Assembly: GCA_945905295.1 (NCBI GenBank)
Contig: CAMDPX010000061.1
Coordinates: 1-33,051 of the forward strand
Direction: 5' to 3'
Length of the DNA stretch: 33,051 bases
Source of the DNA: Planctomyces sp. SH-PL62
GTDB taxonomy: Bacteria; Planctomycetota; Planctomycetia; Planctomycetales; Planctomycetaceae
A program made the translations under genes and the position numbers. The notes under the pieces were generated by a model that saw nothing but the letters and a program-made list of their open reading frames with translations, did not search any database and had not been told where the DNA came from. Shown piece after piece: positions 1 to 8,426 of this stretch (position 1 is the first letter of the stretch; each line of letters starts with the position of its first letter).

Positions 1-3
1 TGT

Positions 4-32
4 ACCGGGGGGCTGACGCCGCCCCGCTCGCC
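4..32. repeat. Half copy of GC-rich palindromic repeat (family C, copy 1)
   Basis: The segment reads as the right arm of the inverted-repeat element seen whole at 28160-28236 and 29543-29636, and cut off at the window end (32997-33051). It contains GGGGC..GCCCC pairing around a GACGCC-type loop and ends in CTCGCC. The left arm would lie outside the window. It sits about 55 bases upstream of the first gene. Confidence 0.8.
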
Positions 33-87
33 TGTCTTATTCAGGGCCGAGCGAATTGAAAGTCTCTTCTCAAAAGGACGATCCCAG

Positions 88-846
88 ATGGCGAACGACT
101 TTGCGGGCAAAACGATTTTGGTGACCGGTGGATCGCGAGGAATCGGCCGCGCCGCCGCGTTGAGATTGGCCAGCGAAGGGGCTCGCGTCGGAGTCAACTA
201 TGTGACTCGCCGAGACAAAGCCGACGAAGTCGTGAGCGAGATCGCGGCGGCGGGCGGTGTGGCAGTCGCCGTGCAAGGGGATGTGACTTCGCCGGAACAA
301 GTGCAACGCATGGTGCAGGAGACTCGCGCCGCCTTCGGGCCGATCGACATGCTCGTGCATTCGGCCGGGCTGAGCATTCTCGAAAAAGCGGAGGACGTCA
401 CATTTGAAACGTGGCGGCAAGTCATGAGCGTGAATCTCGACGGCACGTTTCATGTGATCCATGCGCTGCAGGACGAGATGATCGCTCGCAAGTTCGGTCG
501 GATCGTGCTGCTGTCGTCCATCGCGGCGTTGCGTGAGCGGAAGAACCAAGTCCATTACTCGGCCGCCAAGGCGGGAGTCATCGCAATGGCTCGCTGTCTG
601 GCGGAAGCTTGGGCGGAGCACAACATCCGCATCAACACCATCTGCCCCGGATTGATCGCGACCGACATGGGCAAATTGATGTCTCCAGAAGCAACGCAGT
701 ACGTCATCGCCAACACACCGATGAGGCGATTGGGGACTCCCGAAGAGATCGCCGCGGCAATTCGCTTTCTGCTCAGCGACGAATCGAGCTTCATGACCGG
801 CCAATCGCTCGTCGTCAGCGGCGGCCGAGTCATGCTGCCGGGCTAA
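88..846 (+). CDS. SDR family NAD(P)-dependent oxidoreductase (FabG-like)
   Basis: This 252-residue protein has the length and motifs of a classical short-chain dehydrogenase/reductase. TGGSRGIG near residues 14-21 is the Rossmann cofactor motif, HSAG replaces the usual NNAG, and a serine (LLSSIAA) and YSAAK supply the catalytic Ser-Tyr-Lys. The C-terminal FLLSDESSFMTGQ..VSGG segment is typical of FabG-like 3-oxoacyl-ACP reductases and sugar or alcohol dehydrogenases. AAAGGA at 72-77 is a suitable ribosome binding site for the ATG at 88. It is cytoplasmic, with no signal peptide. The next gene starts 181 bases downstream on the same strand, so co-transcription is possible but not shown. The substrate cannot be told from sequence; a fabG name is not justified without the fatty-acid gene context. 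Confidence 0.9.
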   Translation: MANDFAGKTILVTGGSRGIGRAAALRLASEGARVGVNYVTRRDKADEVVSEIAAAGGVAVAVQGDVTSPEQVQRMVQETRAAFGPIDMLVHSAGLSILEKAEDVTFETWRQVMSVNLDGTFHVIHALQDEMIARKFGRIVLLSSIAALRERKNQVHYSAAKAGVIAMARCLAEAWAEHNIRINTICPGLIATDMGKLMSPEATQYVIANTPMRRLGTPEEIAAAIRFLLSDESSFMTGQSLVVSGGRVMLPG

Positions 847-1027
847 ATGGACATGCCAGTAAGTTTTGTCGCTCTCTTCGGCGGCCCCGCCGTGATCTAA
901 GTTGCTGGGAAGGAGGTTGGCAGGACATACTGTCGCCGCTTCAACGCGCGGTCGGCCTGCCGATTCGACGAGATGAAGCCTGCCTCGGCTCGTTTTCCCG
1001 CCCCCTTTCCTCCCGCCTGAGTTCGTC

Positions 1028-4000
1028 ATGATGCGACCTGCTCTTCGCTGTACAGCGTTCGTCATCTTCTGCGCCTTCGCCCTGACGAATGCTGGTCTGA
1101 ATGCTGCGGAACCGAGCCTCGCGCCGACCGCCGAGCAGCTTGAATTCTTCGAGGCGAAGATTCGCCCGGTCCTCGTGAAGCACTGCTACGAGTGCCACTC
1201 AACGAAGCTGGCCGCACCGCGTGGCGGGTTGCGACTCGATGATCGCGAGGCCGTTCTGAAAGGTGGCGATTCGGGACCGGTGATCGTCGCAGGAGATCTC
1301 AAGAAGAGTCCGCTGCTCACAGCTTTGAGGTATGAAGACGTCGAGATGCCTCCCAAGGGGAAGCTGCCGGCCGCCGTCATCGCGGACTTCGAGCAGTGGG
1401 TGAAGATGGGTGCCCCTGACCCGCGAGTCACTGCTTCCGCGGCGAAGGCTTCCGGACCTCAACCCTCAACTCCCATCCAGCCCCCCTCCGCTCATTGGTC
1501 CTTTCAAAAGCTGACGAAAACTCCGCCGCCGAGCGTCAAGAATGCCCAGTGGCCGCACAGCGAAATTGATCGTTTTGTGTTGGCGAAGCTGGAAGAGGCA
1601 GGTTTGCAACCGGTCGCCGCTGCCGATCGCCGCACGCTCATTCGTCGTGCGTTCTTTGATCTGATCGGCCTGCCGCCTGAACCGGAGCAGGTCGCTGCGT
1701 TTCTCAATGACTCGGCATCGGACACCGACGCGTTTGCGAAGGTGATTGATGACCTGCTGCGGTCTCCGCATTACGGAGAACGCTGGGGACGGTATTGGCT
1801 CGACATTGCGCGGTATGGCGAGGATCAGGCGCATACCTTCAAGGCTCGCAATTATCCGCAGGGGTATCTCTATCGCGACTGGGTCGTGAAGGCGTTCAAC
1901 GACGATTTGCCTTACGACCAGTTCTTAGTCGAGCAGATTGCGGGCGATCTCGTGGAGCACGTTTCCAACGTGCTCGGAGAGAAGCACGTTGGAAACGTGC
2001 TCCACGAACGACCGCTCCACGAGCGTATCCCCGCTCTGGGCCTGTTCGCGCTCGGCCCGGTCTATTACCAGGACAACGGCGAGAAGGACAAAGCCCTCGC
2101 CGACGAATGGGACGACCGTGTCGACACGCTCATTCGAGGCACGCAAGCGCTGACGATCTCGTGTGCTCGCTGTCACGATCACAAGTTCGATCCGCTGACG
2201 ATGGCCGACTACTACGGACTGCTCGGCATCTTCGCGAGCACACAATACCAAGAGCGACCCGCCGTCCCGCAAGAGGTCGTCCTCGCCAAGCAACAAGCCG
2301 AAGCGGCCTTGAAAGAACAGCAGCTTCAAGTTGATCGGTTCCTCGCGACGCAAGCTCGCAGCGTGCGGGAGAAATTGATTCCAGAGATTCCGCAGTACGT
2401 CGTCGGTGCTTGGCGTGTGATGAACCTGCTCAAGAAGAAGGGCAACGAAAAGAAGGTTGTCACCGACGTCGCGAAGCAGTGGAAACTCAACGAAGATTTG
2501 TTGCGGCGTTGGGTCGCGTATCTCGAAGAGAAGCCGGAATCGGGAGCCGTGAAGTCCGAGCGACCATATCTCAACGGCTGGCGCGAACTCAAAAAGCAAC
2601 AAGACGCGAACGTCGATCTCTCCAACGACAAAGCCGCGCTCGCGGCGGTGACTGCGGTTGGTGAAACGCTACGTCAGCAGGCGGAGTCTCTTTTGCCGCA
2701 ACGCACCACGTTGCTGCAACACTTCGGCGAAGAGGTCGCCTTCATCGCGGAGACCGATCGAGCGACCGTCGTGCCGGGAATCATTCCGCTCGGCAACTTG
2801 TTTGACGATGCGCCCGGTTCACAACTTTCGACGGCGCTCACCTCGGACGTTTTCAAGGCGACGGCCAAAGAGGGAAATCTTGGAGTTGCGCGAGTCGCTC
2901 AGGGATGGGGTCATCAGACTTCGATCGCGGCCGGGATCTCGTTCAATTTTCGATCGCTCGGCAGCGATGACGCCAAGCATGGCGATGTGGTCAACGACGG
3001 CTGGGACGTCAGCGGCGGCATCAGCACGACCGGCAAACGAACGCCGGCGAACCTGCCGCGCACCGAGCAAGGGATCGGCATGCACGCCAATGCTCTGATC
3101 ACGTTCGATCTGGAAGAGATCCGCCGTGCGGGACTAATCCCGGCCGATCATCCGCTGACCTTCCGAGTCGATCGAGCCGGCTTGAACGACGACGCCTTCG
3201 GCAGCGGCAGCGTGCATCTGGCCGTCATTGTCAGCCAGCCGCCTCAAGAGAAAAGTGAATTCGATGCGATCCTCGTCGCGTCCGTGAATGGTCAACCTGC
3301 GAAGGTCGAAAAGGGTGACGATGCCTATTACTTCGCCGGCGAACTACCACCGCCGTTGCGAGGCGACGGCAAGTTTGCGGAGATCGACATCAAACTACCG
3401 CTCGGCGCGCGGTATCTGACGCTCGTCGCAACTGGTGCGGGCAAGGCCGGTGAAGAGAACTCGATCAGCAGCGATCACGCCGTGTTCTCCGGCGCGAGGT
3501 TGGAGTATGAGCCAACCCGTAGCTCAGGCGGCTCGCCTGAGTCCGTTGCATCAAACACCGGCGAGACGCCGGTGCTACGAGACGCGCTGCTGTATTCGGA
3601 ACTGTTCTCCGACAAAGGGGTGCTGGCGATCGCCTCCAAAGACGTTGCCAATTACCTGACTGACGAACCGGCCAAGCAACTCGCGTCGCTCAACAAAACA
3701 CGCGACGAACGCAAACAGGCGGCCGATGCGATTAAGGTCTTGATGGCTCATACAGTGTCCGACGGACAAGGAGCCGACATGCCCGTCTATCTTGCCGGCG
3801 ATCCACGCAAGAAAGGACCGCTCGCCCCGCGATCGTTCCCGGCCATCCTCCGCAACGGCGACTCGACTCCCTTCAAATCGTCGGGGAGTGGCCGGCTCGA
3901 ACTCGCGCGAGCAATCGCGTCCTCCGACAACCCGCTGACCGCGCGGGTCTTCGTGAATCGCATCTGGGCCGGTCATTTCGGAGCCGGGCTCGTGCGCACG

Positions 4001-4702
4001 CCGAGCAATTTCGGCACGCTCGGCGAACGACCGACGCATCCGGAGTTGCTCGATTGGCTGGCGGCGCGATTCATCGAATCCGGCTGGTCAATGAAATCGC
4101 TGCATCGCGAGATCATGCTTTCGGCAACGTATCGACTCAGCAGTTCGCCATCAGAAACCTCAAAGCCCCAAGCGACTGATCCTGACAATCACTTGCTGTG
4201 GCGGATGAATCGCCGCCGTCTCGAAGTCGAGCCGTGGCGAGATTCCGTGCTGGCAGTCGTCGGAAAGCTCGACCGCACGCTGGGCGGGCCGTCGAGCAAT
4301 CTGAGCAACGGCAACAACCAGCGTCGCACGCTGTATGGATTCGTGAGCCGGCATCAACTCGATGACCTCTTGCGTCTGTTCGACTTCCCCGATCCGAACA
4401 TCACCGCCGGGCAACGCACCGTCACGACGGTTCCGCTGCAACAACTCTTCGTGCTCAACAGCGAGTTCATGGTCGCGCAATCCCGCGCCTTGGCCACACG
4501 ACTGACTCGCGAAGCCAGCACGGACGATCTCCGCGTTCACCGCGCCTACGCATTGCTTTTCAATCGTTCTCCGAGTCCCAGTGAATTAGAACTGGGACTC
4601 GAGTTTCTCACCGCAAGCAAGTCCGACGGGACGAAGCTCTCAGTCTTGGAGCAGTACGCCTTGGCGTTGCTTGGTTCCAATGAGTTCGCCTTCGTGGATT
4701 AG
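1028..4702 (+). CDS. PSCyt1 / DUF1549 / DUF1553 domain protein (planctomycete-type cytochrome)
   Basis: This 1224-residue exported protein begins with a signal peptide (hydrophobic stretch about residues 8-26, ending NAAEP). A PSCyt1 (planctomycete cytochrome c) domain follows, with the haem-binding motif CYECH at residues 53-57. DUF1549 starts near residue 177 (SEIDRFVLAKLEEAGL) and carries a second CxxCH (CARCHDH, about 379-385). A long middle region follows, then DUF1553 from about residue 950 (GRLELARAIASSDNPLTARV). This architecture is typical of Planctomycetes and is normally paired with a DUF1501 gene, as here (4760). The biochemical role is not established; envelope-located redox or polysaccharide-related functions have been proposed. 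Two palindromic repeats are inserted in frame (1952-2005 and 3519-3578), adding residues that look foreign to the family. Start: ATGATG at 1028; the second ATG (1031) is equally possible. Confidence 0.93.
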   Translation: MMRPALRCTAFVIFCAFALTNAGLNAAEPSLAPTAEQLEFFEAKIRPVLVKHCYECHSTKLAAPRGGLRLDDREAVLKGGDSGPVIVAGDLKKSPLLTALRYEDVEMPPKGKLPAAVIADFEQWVKMGAPDPRVTASAAKASGPQPSTPIQPPSAHWSFQKLTKTPPPSVKNAQWPHSEIDRFVLAKLEEAGLQPVAAADRRTLIRRAFFDLIGLPPEPEQVAAFLNDSASDTDAFAKVIDDLLRSPHYGERWGRYWLDIARYGEDQAHTFKARNYPQGYLYRDWVVKAFNDDLPYDQFLVEQIAGDLVEHVSNVLGEKHVGNVLHERPLHERIPALGLFALGPVYYQDNGEKDKALADEWDDRVDTLIRGTQALTISCARCHDHKFDPLTMADYYGLLGIFASTQYQERPAVPQEVVLAKQQAEAALKEQQLQVDRFLATQARSVREKLIPEIPQYVVGAWRVMNLLKKKGNEKKVVTDVAKQWKLNEDLLRRWVAYLEEKPESGAVKSERPYLNGWRELKKQQDANVDLSNDKAALAAVTAVGETLRQQAESLLPQRTTLLQHFGEEVAFIAETDRATVVPGIIPLGNLFDDAPGSQLSTALTSDVFKATAKEGNLGVARVAQGWGHQTSIAAGISFNFRSLGSDDAKHGDVVNDGWDVSGGISTTGKRTPANLPRTEQGIGMHANALITFDLEEIRRAGLIPADHPLTFRVDRAGLNDDAFGSGSVHLAVIVSQPPQEKSEFDAILVASVNGQPAKVEKGDDAYYFAGELPPPLRGDGKFAEIDIKLPLGARYLTLVATGAGKAGEENSISSDHAVFSGARLEYEPTRSSGGSPESVASNTGETPVLRDALLYSELFSDKGVLAIASKDVANYLTDEPAKQLASLNKTRDERKQAADAIKVLMAHTVSDGQGADMPVYLAGDPRKKGPLAPRSFPAILRNGDSTPFKSSGSGRLELARAIASSDNPLTARVFVNRIWAGHFGAGLVRTPSNFGTLGERPTHPELLDWLAARFIESGWSMKSLHREIMLSATYRLSSSPSETSKPQATDPDNHLLWRMNRRRLEVEPWRDSVLAVVGKLDRTLGGPSSNLSNGNNQRRTLYGFVSRHQLDDLLRLFDFPDPNITAGQRTVTTVPLQQLFVLNSEFMVAQSRALATRLTREASTDDLRVHRAYALLFNRSPSPSELELGLEFLTASKSDGTKLSVLEQYALALLGSNEFAFVD
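1952..2005. repeat. REP-like inverted pair inside the PSCyt1 gene (GTGG type)
   Basis: Reading inward from each end, GTGG is followed directly by the hairpin AGCACGTT-TCC-AACGTGCT (8-bp perfect stem, 3-base loop). The two units (1952-1974 and 1983-2005) are exact inverted copies separated by 8 bases. The whole is 54 bp, or 18 codons, so the reading frame is kept. The protein reads through it as VEHVSNVLGEKHVGNVLH, an internally repetitive peptide. A GCTCCACGA duplication lies just downstream (about 1999-2007 and 2015-2023). Confidence 0.85.
3519..3578. repeat. REP-like inverted pair inside the PSCyt1 gene (GTAG type)
   Basis: The left unit is GTAG followed by CTCAGGCG-GCT-CGCCTGAG (3519-3541). 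The right unit, on the other strand, is GTAG followed by CACCGGCG-TCT-CGCCGGTG (3556-3578). Both 8-bp stems are perfect although their outer bases differ, and the inner GGCG/CGCC is shared. The pair with its 14-base spacer is 60 bp, 20 codons, and leaves the frame open; the protein segment reads RSSGGSPESVASNTGETPVL. Confidence 0.85.
4572..4601. repeat. 11-bp inverted repeat near the 3' end of the PSCyt1 gene
   Basis: CGAGTCCCAGT at 4572-4582 is exactly complementary to ACTGGGACTCG at 4591-4601, with an 8-base loop. It lacks the GTAG/GTGG foot of the other repeats, and the encoded PSELELGLEFL fits the normal end of a DUF1553 protein. It may therefore be coincidental or only partly repeat-derived. 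Confidence 0.45.
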
Positions 4703-4714
4703 ACCCCGACCCCT

Positions 4715-4748
4715 GTTTTGAAATTTGAAATCTGAGATTTGAAATTCG
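4715..4748. repeat. AT-rich TTTGAAAT direct repeats before the DUF1501 gene
   Basis: The short gap between the PSCyt1 and DUF1501 genes holds three near copies of TTTGAAAT, with a central AAATCT-G-AGATTT palindrome. It is strikingly AT-rich against its GC-rich surroundings. A TTG inside it (4739) could extend the next gene by seven codons, which looks like chance. Confidence 0.6.
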
Positions 4749-4759
4749 GAGCTTCGCAG

Positions 4760-6127
4760 ATGACTCAATCCATGATCTCTCGCCGCGACATGCTGACTCG
4801 TTCGGCCGCCGGCTTCGGCATGTTGGGACTGGCGTCGGTGCTCTCTGACGAACGCCGAGCCAACGCGGAATCGACGCTGAGCAGCGATCCGCTGGCTCCG
4901 AAGGTTCCGCACTTTGCGGCCAAGGCCAAGCATCTCATTTTTCTGTTTATGAACGGAGGGCCTTCGCACGTCGACACGTTTGATCCAAAAACGGAACTCG
5001 TGAAACAAGCGGGGAAGCCGGGGCCGGGCGGGAACTACATGCCCTCGCCCTTCAAGTTCCAGCAGCGCGGCGAATGCGGTCTGCCAATCAGCGAGATCTA
5101 TCCGCATCTCGGCGAGTACATGGACGACCTCTGCGTGATCCGCTCGATGTATACGAGCACGCCGAATCATGAGCCGGGTCTCTTCATGATGAACTCCGGC
5201 ACGCAGCAGCCGACGCGCCCCTGCATGGGTTCGTGGCTGAACTACGGGCTGGGGACTGAGAATCAAAACCTGCCGGGCTTCGTCGTGCTGTGCCCCGGCA
5301 AGCCGGTCGTTGGGCCAGCGTTGTGGTCGAACAGTTTTCTGCCGGGGATCTATCAAGGGACGCACATCAACAACGGACAACTCGATCCCAAGAAGATCAT
5401 CAGCCACATCAACAACCAACACCTGCCGCCGACCGAGCAACGCCGGTTGCTCGACCTGATGCAGAAGATGAATAAAGAGCATCTCGCCACCCGCGGCGCG
5501 GACAATCAACTCGAAGCCCGGATCGGCTCGCTGGAGATGGCGTACCGCATGCAGTTCGAGGCTCAAGATGCCTTCGACATCACGCGCGAAACCGAAGAGA
5601 CGCGCAAGCTCTACGGTCCCGGCCAATTCGCGGACGGCTGCTTGATCGCTCGCCGACTGGTTGAGCGTGGCGTGCGAACGGTGCAACTCTTCTATGGCAG
5701 CGGTCAGCCGTGGGATGCTCACGGCGATATCAAGGACCATGTCCGCGATGCAAAGAACAGCGATCAAGCGATTGCCGCGCTGATCCGCGATCTGAAGTCG
5801 CGCGGTCTCTTCGACGAGACATTGATCCTGTGGGGTGGCGAGTTCGGCCGCACGCCGACCGCTCAAGGAGCAACCGGCCGCAACCATCACGCCACCGGCT
5901 TCAGCATGTGGCTGGCCGGCGGCGGAGTGAAAGGGGGCATGGCCTACGGCGCGACCGACGAACTCGGAGTCAAAGCGGTCGAGAATCGCATGAGCGTGCA
6001 TGACCTGCATGCGACGATGCTGCATCTGCTGGGGATCGATCACACAAAGCTGACCTATCGTTACTCCGGCCGCGATTTTCGTTTGACCGACGTGCATGGC
6101 GAAGTGGCGCACGCGATCGTGGCGTGA
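4760..6127 (+). CDS. DUF1501 domain-containing protein, Tat-exported
   Basis: This 455-residue protein matches the DUF1501 family over its full length. It has FLFMNGGPSHVDTFDPK near residues 55-71, a WGGEFGRTP motif in the C-terminal third, and a GRDFRLTDVHG ending. DUF1501 is distantly related to the alkaline phosphatase/sulfatase fold and its reaction is unknown. The N-terminus carries a twin-arginine signal (SRRDMLTRSAAGFGMLGL), so the folded protein is probably exported by Tat. The ATG at 4760 was chosen because the upstream TTG at 4739 lies inside an AT-rich repeat and would only add seven residues before the Tat motif. It follows the PSCyt1 gene by 57 bases on the same strand; this pairing is standard in planctomycetes and suggests one operon and a joint envelope function. 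Confidence 0.93.
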   Translation: MTQSMISRRDMLTRSAAGFGMLGLASVLSDERRANAESTLSSDPLAPKVPHFAAKAKHLIFLFMNGGPSHVDTFDPKTELVKQAGKPGPGGNYMPSPFKFQQRGECGLPISEIYPHLGEYMDDLCVIRSMYTSTPNHEPGLFMMNSGTQQPTRPCMGSWLNYGLGTENQNLPGFVVLCPGKPVVGPALWSNSFLPGIYQGTHINNGQLDPKKIISHINNQHLPPTEQRRLLDLMQKMNKEHLATRGADNQLEARIGSLEMAYRMQFEAQDAFDITRETEETRKLYGPGQFADGCLIARRLVERGVRTVQLFYGSGQPWDAHGDIKDHVRDAKNSDQAIAALIRDLKSRGLFDETLILWGGEFGRTPTAQGATGRNHHATGFSMWLAGGGVKGGMAYGATDELGVKAVENRMSVHDLHATMLHLLGIDHTKLTYRYSGRDFRLTDVHGEVAHAIVA

Positions 6128-6129
6128 GA

Positions 6130-6188
6130 TGAGCCGGAGAGCGCTAGCTCCCGGTTTCCGGCAATTCGCAGCGAACCGGACGCTAGTG
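6130..6188. repeat. GCTA-centred palindromes (family D)
   Basis: GCCGGAGAGC-GCTA-GCTCCCGGTT forms an imperfect hairpin right after the DUF1501 stop. A second half-site (GAACCGGACGCTAG) follows at about 6172-6186. Related hairpins occur at about 14013-14040 and, degraded, at 11063-11088; the one at 19686-19713 is similar. Confidence 0.6.
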
Positions 6189-6225
6189 CCACAGATCGCA
6201 ATTGAACTTTCATGGAGCCTGAAAC

Positions 6226-6308
6226 TTCCCACGGATGGCATGGCAATACCACGGATGAAAAACGAGAAGCCCTGTTTTATCCGTGGTATCGCCATGCCAT
6301 CCGTGGGG
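6226..6308. repeat. Long inverted repeat with 34-bp arms
   Basis: The left arm (about 6227-6261) and right arm (about 6275-6308) are complementary over some 34 bp with about three mismatches, around a short loop. Each arm contains CCACGGAT twice in the same orientation, so the element has internal direct repeats as well. No open frame of note lies here. It could be a small non-autonomous mobile element or a strong transcript hairpin after the DUF1501 gene; it lacks a U-run. Confidence 0.75.
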
Positions 6309-6424
6309 TTCATCGGCCTAAAGACTCAAATTTTGGGTGAGCCCTGACTGGTCGCCAAATTCGCAAAGTGCGTCGTACGCCCCCGACGACTCGCTCATCG
6401 AACTCGGCGTCCTACAATCGGGCA

Positions 6425-8426
6425 ATGCAACCACACTCGCCAGAATCGCGCGCCGGCAGATCACACCCACAAGTCACCTCGCCATCGGACAGCCCAGAAT
6501 CGCGGGCCAGCCGTTTGAGGTTTGAGCGGTATCGGCAAAAGCTCAAACGGAGCGAACTCCCCAAGGGGAGCTTTCATGGCACCGGCGAGTCGCGCAGTTC
6601 GAAGGATCGGGTCCGTTCTTCGACGCAACTCATCGGGCAATTCTTGAGGCTGCTGATTCCGTTTCGGCGGCAGGTCATTTGGATTCTTGTGTCGGTCACG
6701 GCATCGACATTGATTGGCCTACTGCCACCGGCCGGCACCAAGTTCATCATCGACTATGGACTGAGCGGTCGGCCGGTGCCGAAGTTGTGGTTGCAACGTC
6801 TGCCGTCGCTCGCCGATCCCAAGCAGCTTTTGCTGTTCACGGTGATTGCGGTTTCGATCCTCTCGCTGTTGAAGATCGGCGTGCATGTTTGGGGACGCTG
6901 GTACGCCACCAAGATCACGAAACAAATTCAGTTGGATCTGCGGCGGCGAGTCTTCGAGCACGCCGTCCGACTGCCGCTGCATCGAGTGCAAGCGCTGCGG
7001 TCCGGCGGCGTGGCCTCGATCCTTCGCGAAGACGGCGGCAGTGTGGGCGAGCTGGTCTTCGGGATGTTGTTCAATCCCTGGCGAGCCGTCATTCAGTTGA
7101 TCGGCAGCCTCGCGATTCTGGCCTGGGTCGATTGGCAGTTGCTGATTGGCGGGCTGTTGCTCTTGCCGACGGTGTTCTTCACACATCGAGCTTGGATCAA
7201 CGGCATCCGGCCGCAGTTTCGAGTCATCCGCAAACAGCGCGAACTAATCGACGCCTCCGCCACCGAAGCGTTCGCGGGGATGCGAATCGTCCGCGCCTTC
7301 AGCCGTCAGAAACGTGAGGCGGCTCGCTTTACCACCGAGAACAACTTGATGGCTCGGCAAGAACTCTATGCCTGGTGCTGGATGCGCGTGGTCGAGATGG
7401 TCTGGGAAGCGTTGATCCCGATCGCGACGGCCGGGCTGTTGTTCTACGGCGGTTGGCGAGTGCTCGACGGACACATGACCGTCGGCGATCTGATGATGTT
7501 TCTGGTTTACCTGCTGATGCTGCTGGAACCGCTGGCGACGCTCGCCCAGAGCGCCACTCAGTTTCAGAATAGCCTCAGCGGACTGGATCGTGTCCTCGAT
7601 CTCTTGGAAGAGCCGCGTGAGATGCTCTCGACGCCCACGTCGTTGTACGTCGATCGTCACTCGGTGGCCGGAGCCATCGCGTTCGAGCAGGTCACCTTCA
7701 CGTATCCGGGCACAAGCAGTCCGGCACCAAGAATTGGCGAGCGGGGCGGGCAAGACGACGCTCAGCAACTTGGTCGCTCGCTTCTATGACCCGACCTCCG
7801 GGCGCGTGACGTTGGATGGCCGAGACCTGCGCGATTACGACGTCGAGTCATTCCGCTCACTGCTGGGGGTCGTCGAACAGGATGTGTTCTTATTCGACGG
7901 GACGATCGCCCAGAACATCAGCTACGCGCGGCGCGACGCCACCGCCGCCGAGATCCGCGCGGCCGCCGAAGCCGCGAACGCGACTGAGTTCATCGACCGC
8001 ATGACCGACGGCCTGCAAACGCTCATCGGCGAGCGCGGCGTGCGGCTCAGCGGCGGTCAGCGTCAGCGACTGGCGATCGCGCGAGCCATCTTGGCCGATC
8101 CGAAATTGCTGATCTTGGATGAAGCGACTAGCAACCTCGACACCGACAGCGAGCGGCTCATTCAACAAAGCTTGGCTAAGCTCATGCGCGGCCGCACCAG
8201 CTTCGTGATCGCGCATCGGCTGAGTACGATCGCCAACGCCGACTTGATCGTCGTCGTCGAGCACGGCCGCATCAGCCAGACCGGCACTCACGCCCAACTC
8301 ATGGCCGAAGGGGGCAAGTATCGGACAATGGTCGAACAACAAATCCACATGACACTCGGAGGCATGACCCCCGCTGCCTCTGCGGAGGCGAGTTCACCGC
8401 ATCCGTCACGAAAGGGCGACTCATGA
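6425..8426 (+). pseudogene. ABC exporter (membrane + ATPase domains), frameshifted at the Walker A region
   Basis: Two open frames together give one ABC exporter half-molecule. The first (to the TGA at 7787-7789) carries a roughly 110-residue N-terminus and the six-helix membrane domain, ending in FEQVTFTYPG at the start of the ATPase. The second resumes at SGAGKTTLSNLVARFYD and contains the Q-loop (VVEQDVFLFDGT), signature LSGGQRQRLAIARA, Walker B LLILDEA and H-loop IAHRLS. Between YPG and GKT only about 13 residues remain where the family has about 27, and the frame changes. A deletion of about 40-47 bp with length 2 mod 3 would explain both. As read, no intact ATPase can be made without frameshifting. 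An assembly error is possible. The ATG at 6425 is provisional since no clear ribosome binding site precedes it. The last four bases overlap the next gene (ATGA). Confidence 0.8.

Noticed and set aside
847-900. 17-codon open frame directly after the SDR gene
   Set aside because: No ribosome binding site, no recognisable sequence, and such short frames are expected by chance.
4572-4601. Third in-frame REP insertion in the PSCyt1 gene
   Set aside because: No GTAG/GTGG foot, no inverted partner, and the encoded residues fit the normal family sequence.
4640-6313. 557-codon minus-strand open frame across the DUF1501 gene
   Set aside because: Shadow of a well-supported plus-strand gene; it also runs through the palindromic repeat at 6226-6308.
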